From Pseudovirgaria hyperparasitica (taxonomy: Eukaryota; Ascomycota; Dothideomycetes; Acrospermales; Acrospermaceae), in assembly GCF_010093815.1 (NCBI RefSeq), contig NW_022985559.1, positions 1,439,117 through 1,503,116 of the forward strand: DNA of 64,000 bases, given 5' to 3'. Below the pieces are notes generated by a model. That model was given only the letters and a program-made list of their open reading frames with translations, was not told the DNA's origin and made no database searches. Made by a program: the position numbers and the translations under genes. Shown piece after piece: positions 56,555 to 64,000 of the stretch; position 1 is the stretch's first letter; every line of letters starts with the position of its first letter.

Positions 56555-58724
56555 CTAATACGTACGCTTGAACGGAGGAACTGCCTTGCACTCCGCCTCG
56601 TCTAGGGTGTTCGCCACCACGCTTCTGTAACTCAAGTCAACCTTTGAGTGCGGCTTCTTTTGCCAACTAAGAGTGTGCTTCATCCAGTTCTCGTCATCAC
56701 GGTCGGGATAGTCCTCGCGGGCATGAGCGCCACGGCTCTCCTTGCGGTTGGCGGCACTCTCAGCAGTTTGCACCGCACAGGTGAGTAGATTCCTTAGTTC
56801 AAGCGTCTCAACAAGGTCGCTGTTCCAGATCATACTGCGGTCCTTGGTGCCGACGTCCTTGAACTTGGCGTCAACGTCGTGGATTCTGCGGACACCTTCG
56901 TCGAGAGATTCTTGAGTTCTGAACACGCTGACATCAGTTTGCATGACCTTTTGCATCTCAGAGCGAATATCAGCAGTTGGTAGATGACCATCGGCAGTAC
57001 GGATCTGGTCAATTACGCTGATACCATCGGCACCAGCGTCCGCGGACACAGGTCCGACGGACTCGCCAGGACTGAAGTTGTCGCGAATGGTGTGAGATAC
57101 AGCACGGCCGAAAACGATCAGATCAAGAAGTGAGTTGGCTCCGAGACGATTCGCTCCGTGGACAGAGACACAGGCAGCTTCACCGCAAGCAAACAGACCT
57201 GGAACGACCTGATCCTTACCGGACTCGTCTACAGTTAGAACTTCTCCGGTGTACTTGGTTGGGATACCACCCATGTTATAATGGACGGTGGGTAGGACGG
57301 GAATCGGTTGCTTGCGAACATCAACACCAGCGAAAATCGAAGCAGTTTCCGAGATACCTGGCAGACGTTCATGAAGAATCTCTGGTGGCAAATGACTTAG
57401 TTGCAAGTAAATGTGGTCCTTGTCTGGGCCGACACCGCGACCTTCGCGGATCTCCATAGTCATGGAGCGGGATACGACATCGCGACTGGCAAGATCCTTA
57501 GCAGTTGGCGCATAACGTTCCATGAAGCGCTCTCCTTCTGAGTTCAGAAGATAACCTCCTTCTCCTCTTGAGCCCTCGGTGATCAAACATCCAGCGCCGT
57601 AGATACCGGTGGGGTGGAACTGTACGAATTCGAGGTCCTGATTGGGGAGACCTGCGCGGGCGACCATGGCCATGCCATCTCCGGTACAAGTGTGGGCAGA
57701 TGTACAGCTGAAGTACGCACGTCCGTACCCACCAGTGGCAAGGACTGTGTGTTTAGCCAGGAATCTGTGCAAAGTCCCGTCTTCCTGGTTATAAGCTAGG
57801 ATACCCTTGCAAACACCATCCTCCATAATAAGATCGGTGGCGAAGAATTCGATGAAGTATTTGGTGTTGTGGCGGAGAGATTGTCCATAGAGAGTGTGAA
57901 GCAGGGCGTGTCCAGTGCGATCAGCCGCAGCACAGCATCTGTAGGCCTGACCACCCTTTCCATACTTCTGGGATTGACCACCAAAAGCTCGTTGATAACT
58001 ACTATAGTCAGCAAACGACATTTTCGGCTACGGTCGACAAGCTCTTACATGCGACCATCGTCCGTTCTCGAGAAAGGACATCCATAGTTCTCGAGTTCGA
58101 TAACACTTTGAGGAGCCTCTCTTGTCATGTAATGGATAGCGTCTTGATCTCCAAGCCAATCCGAGCCTTTCACAGTGTCGTACATATGCCATCGCCAATC
58201 GTCCTCATGCATGCTGTATACTTGTTAGATTTGGAGACGGTTTCGCGTGATCGATACTCACTTTCCAAGAGCCGCGTTGATCCCTCCCTGCGCCGCCACA
58301 GTGTGTGACCGTGTAGGAAACAGCTTCGAAACACATGCTGTATTAAAGCCCGCCTCGGCCAGACCAAATGCAGCCCGCAGACCAGCACCTCCAGCGCCAA
58401 CAACTACAGCATCATATTCGTGGTCTATGACGGGGTATTTATGGCTGATCGCCCCGGACGCTTCCTTTGCGCGAAGCGGTTGACTCGTAATAATGCGCTG
58501 TACGGCTTTCGTAGATGAAAAGGATCTGTTCTGCTGTTGAAGGCTCTTGCATATCTGGACAGAACAATGTATTAGCTGATATGTGCATATGTAAAGCGTA
58601 ATTTGTATATTTGTAGAGCGCTCACGCGTCCAATGGCTGACAGTCGTGCGAAGAGCTTTGAAGTTGCGTCTGTGAATGCGGAGGGCTTGCGGGGGTCTCG
58701 GTGGACGCCACCAAGATCGTGCAT
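56555..58724 (-). CDS. sdh1: Succinate dehydrogenase flavoprotein subunit, mitochondrial
   Basis: Four exons, 58724-58626, 58554-58262, 58213-58049 and 57998-56555, give 666 residues. SDH1 oxidises succinate to fumarate with covalently bound FAD in complex II at the inner mitochondrial membrane. The basic N-terminus (about 1-75) fits a presequence. The FAD site reads [20 protein letters not shown], and the His that binds FAD is in [83 protein letters not shown] and [18 protein letters not shown] carry the substrate-site and interface residues. It ends [11 protein letters not shown], as in other SDH1 proteins. The first exon is the least certain: an ATG at 58779 with one extra intron would give a different presequence. 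The long downstream frame beginning MSFADYSS is an artefact that includes part of intron 3. Confidence 0.95.
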
Positions 58725-59520
58725 GGGAGGAGTCCTACCTGGGAGCCTCTGGCAAGTCCCCGGTGCCTTATGGAATTCATCTTGGGTACGACCGGACGGC
58801 AATGTTGGAGGGAAAGTCGTCTGTTTGGGAGGCTGGAGTGAAGAGGTTGTAGGCCTGTGGACGGATCATCGACGTCGCAATTAGCTTACCTTCGCCTGCC
58901 TCGCCATTCGCCGGCCGCCACAGCCGAGGCGTCTATCCGTCCTACAATAATCGTGCGTTGCATAGAGTCCAGAATTTCGACCGTGATTACAGTCGCAACA
59001 ATAGCCAACTAAATGACGATCTTATTCTTTCAAGTCGATTCATCAAAATGTATCGTTTGGGCTGAGGGACCTTTGCGATAATTAATTGACATTGATTGGC
59101 AGTGCCGTCCGGTAACGTGCAGTGCATGTGAAAGCTTAGCTTCTACTGCCGGTCCACACAATTCTGCAGAACATAGCCATAGGTCATTGAAGCTTCAGTC
59201 ATATTCGAATTAAATTAACAAAAAATGCTCCTGGCACGAGATGCCAATGTATATTTAGTTTATTGGAAAGTATGCGAGTGGAAAACCACTTCGTATCCAT
59301 CACTCGGTGTTAGTGTTGTGGTTGTTTGGGCTTTACGGCAGTCCTGCAAATTCATCGCGAAATTTGACATACAGTGGAAATAGTGCACAAGAAGAAGGTC
59401 GGCTAGAGTTTGGGTATTGGTCATTTATTTTATTTCCTGTTCGCACTATTCGATGCCACAGGTGAACGCCACACATCTCCCTTCGAAGAACCGTTAAATG
59501 CAAACATCGCCGAGAACAAC
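58725..59520. other. Intergenic, sdh1 promoter and rpl3 3' flank
   Basis: About 800 bases; no supported gene. An A+T-rich part lies at 59090-59280. Confidence 0.5.
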
Positions 59521-61794
<2,274 letters not shown>

Positions 61795-63564
61795 ATGGTG
61801 GAAAGCGATAACCAGACAACGTGGAAATTCACGCAGTACGTACCATTTCGTGCGCTCCGCCAGCTGCTGGACCCGAAACGGCCGTATCGTTGGTCTTTTG
61901 TTATAAAATGCTTTATTGTCCACTGACTTCCTTGTCTAGATGCTTTGGTGATAAAGGTGACGTAGAGGATATCACAGAGGGTACAGTCTTCCTTATCAGT
62001 CCCATACCTAAACACTATTAACGCGGCGTTAAATTAGCCGACATCATATCAACAGTCGAATTTGACCAAACGGGCAACTATTTGGCCACTGGTGACAAGG
62101 GTGGCCGTGTTGTGCTGTTTGAGCGCAATGAATCAGTCAGTACCGATTCACGAGGGTCAGACCTCACACTCGCTACTATTACTGACTTTGCCCAGAAAAA
62201 AACTTGCGAATACAAATTTCACACAGAGTTTCAATCACACGAACCAGAATTCGATTACCTGAAATCGCTCGAGATAGAAGAGAAGATCAACAAGATTAAG
62301 TGGTGTCGCAGGCAGAACGCATCTCACTACCTCCTATCAACAAATGACAAGACTATAAAGTTGTGGAAAGTATTTGAGAAGTCTCTAAAGGTTGTGGCTG
62401 AGAACAATCTCTCTCATGAGTTAACTCCGGGAGGGGTTCCAGGAGCTGGGGGTCCCGTAAAAAACCCAGGAACATACTTTCGCAATGCGTCAGATCTCAA
62501 GCTCCCAAGATTAACACATCATGACACCGTTGTTGCGGCGGTACCGCGGAAGACGTATGCGAATGCTCACGCATATCACATTAACAGCATTTCGGTGAAC
62601 AGCGATGGAGAGACTTTCATTAGCAGCGACGATCTGCGTATCAACTTATGGAACCTGAACATTCAAGACCAGAGTTTTAACATTGTTGATATCAAACCAG
62701 CGAATATGGAGGAGCTGACAGAAGTCATTACTGCTGCGGAGTTCCACCCTCAAAGCTGCAATTGGTTCATGTATGCGAGTTCGAAAGGAACCATCAAGCT
62801 CGCTGACATGCGAGAGAGCGCATTATGTGACCAACATGCCAAGCGTATGTTCTCTGTATAGAACTAGGAAGAGCATGAAAGCTAATCGTTGATACCAGAG
62901 TTCGAGCAAGAAGAGGATCCATCATCGCGATCTTTCTTCTCGGAGATTATATCCTCAATTTCCGACGTTCGATTTTCACATGATGGTCGATACATCCTCT
63001 CCAGGGACTACCTTACTGTTAAGATCTGGGACGTGAACATGGAACGCACCCCTGTCAAGACGATCCCAATTCACGAACACTTGAGGCCACGTCTCTGCGA
63101 CACGTATGAGAACGATAGCATTTTCGACAAATTTGAAGTTGTTTTCTCAGGTGATGCCAAAAACGTTATGACTGGCAGCTACAACAACAACTTCATGATT
63201 TACCCTTCGGACCCTGACAAGGACACAGAGGTTGTTCTACAAGCCGACAAGTCTGCATTCAAGGCGAAGAAAGTCGGTATTCCAACACCTATGAATTCAT
63301 CAACAAGCCCAACGACAGGCAACAAGAAGAATAGCTCTCGGGCAAACAGTCCGGCCGCTGGTGCCGTTGGCCAGGGACAGAGGATGCGAAAAGAAACCGA
63401 CGCTGATCAGATCGATTTCAACAAGAAGATTCTGCACATGAGCTGGCACCCGTTCGAAGACAGCATAGCCATCGCCGCGACCAACAACGTAAGTATACTC
63501 ACCAGCACGCACGCCCACGCATACTAAAATCGTCGGCCAGCTCTTCGTCTTTTCGGCGCTATGA
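61795..63564 (+). CDS. cdc55: PP2A regulatory subunit B (B55/Cdc55-type)
   Basis: Five exons, 61795-61835, 61940-61980, 62038-62844, 62899-63488 and 63541-63564, give 500 residues. The first two coding exons are 41 bases each and the last is 24 bases; all were placed because they rebuild [20 protein letters not shown] and AATNNLFVFSAL, the usual ends of the family. B55 is a seven-bladed WD40 propeller that directs protein phosphatase 2A to substrates in mitosis and growth control. Signature stretches include [80 protein letters not shown] and [21 protein letters not shown] Ser/Asn/Thr-rich insert ([20 protein letters not shown]) before the last blade is normal for filamentous fungi. Confidence 0.95.
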
Positions 63565-64000
63565 ACGATGGACACAATCCCAGGCGAGATCGTTTAGTAC
63601 CAGAACCACAGGCCAATGAAGAAAGCCGCGCCTCTTCATGTGTGCCCAGGTCTACCGTCATTGGGTTGCCGGACATAACGAGTAAACGAAAGCGACAAAA
63701 GTTGGAGGTCTGACTGAGATCGGGGGGATGTATCATGTGGCAGAATAGATAGACTGTTAGGCTTGCATGATTTGCAAGCTCACTTAGATCGGACCTCTGC
63801 GTCGAATGGAACGTAAAATTACTACAAAGGTGTCATGCAAATAAAGCATTATCAAGCCTTTTTTATCCTTGTGGAGAATTAGGAATAAAGGTCCGAGTCG
63901 TAGAGCCGCCTCAGCCCTGCGACAAGCCCTGTCCCTGTGTTCTGTTAGACAAGCCACAGCCGACGAGCGGCCGAGCCTCAACTCAATTCGGATGGATCTA
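63565..64000. other. 3' flank of the B55 gene
   Basis: 436 bases to the window end; no coding signal recognised. Confidence 0.5.

Noticed and set aside
58000-58021. Apparent sdh1 start at MSFADYSS
   Set aside because: This is intron 3 sequence read through; the conserved RTDDGRIYQRAFGG is made only by splicing 58049 to 57998.

Overview
The window is nuclear DNA of a filamentous ascomycete (Pezizomycotina; a dothideomycete-like genome is my inference). The reasons are genes on both strands split by short 45-95 nt GT..AG introns, fungus-specific families (Rhodopsin-domain GPCR-like protein, HET domain, FAR-17a, C2H2 regulators of the 'WKRHE' type), and two very A+T-rich, TpA-rich blocks of the kind left by repeat-induced point mutation (RIP). 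I find 20 supported protein genes, one decayed gene, and no tRNA, rRNA, CRISPR array or intact transposon. All exon borders come from reading frame, splice sites and family knowledge; no alignment was run.

Layout. 0-7 kb: two C2H2 zinc-finger genes in tandem (the first cut by the window edge). 7-19.5 kb: core genes nop12 (minus), an Sds3/Dep1-type histone-deacetylase subunit (plus), the two-domain sorting receptor vps10 (plus) and a FAR-17a membrane protein (minus). 20.4-30.5 kb: an accessory stretch with a small unknown protein, a CorA-like membrane protein and a protein kinase fused to a von Willebrand A-like domain, all on plus, followed by a Rhodopsin-domain gene on minus. 31.9-39.2 kb: five minus-strand genes or gene pairs: a mitochondrial PP2C phosphatase (ptc7-like), a CBS-domain protein, a secreted GPI-type cysteine-containing protein and a hybrid histidine kinase. 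40-48 kb: a mitochondrial helical-repeat protein, then an island made of an AT-rich RIP-like block, a compact kinase gene, a second AT-rich block, a HET gene and a decayed lysine-rich gene. 50-64 kb: a purine-nucleoside permease-like secreted protein and then a dense run of housekeeping genes: cct4, rpt1, sdh1, rpl3 and the PP2A B55 regulatory subunit.

How they fit together. The housekeeping genes serve cytosolic folding (cct4), the proteasome (rpt1, sharing a 346-base divergent promoter with cct4), mitochondrial respiration (sdh1), translation (rpl3, nop12) and phosphorylation control (B55, ptc7, histidine kinase). The two accessory stretches carry proteins of types that recur in fungal non-self recognition and stress signalling (HET, orphan kinases, CorA-like, vWA). 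The most interesting candidates are the kinase-vWA fusion with its two upstream neighbours, and the kinase/HET island lying between RIP-like scars. A nearly identical short hairpin just downstream of two unrelated genes (33.6 and 42.6 kb) is also worth following up.
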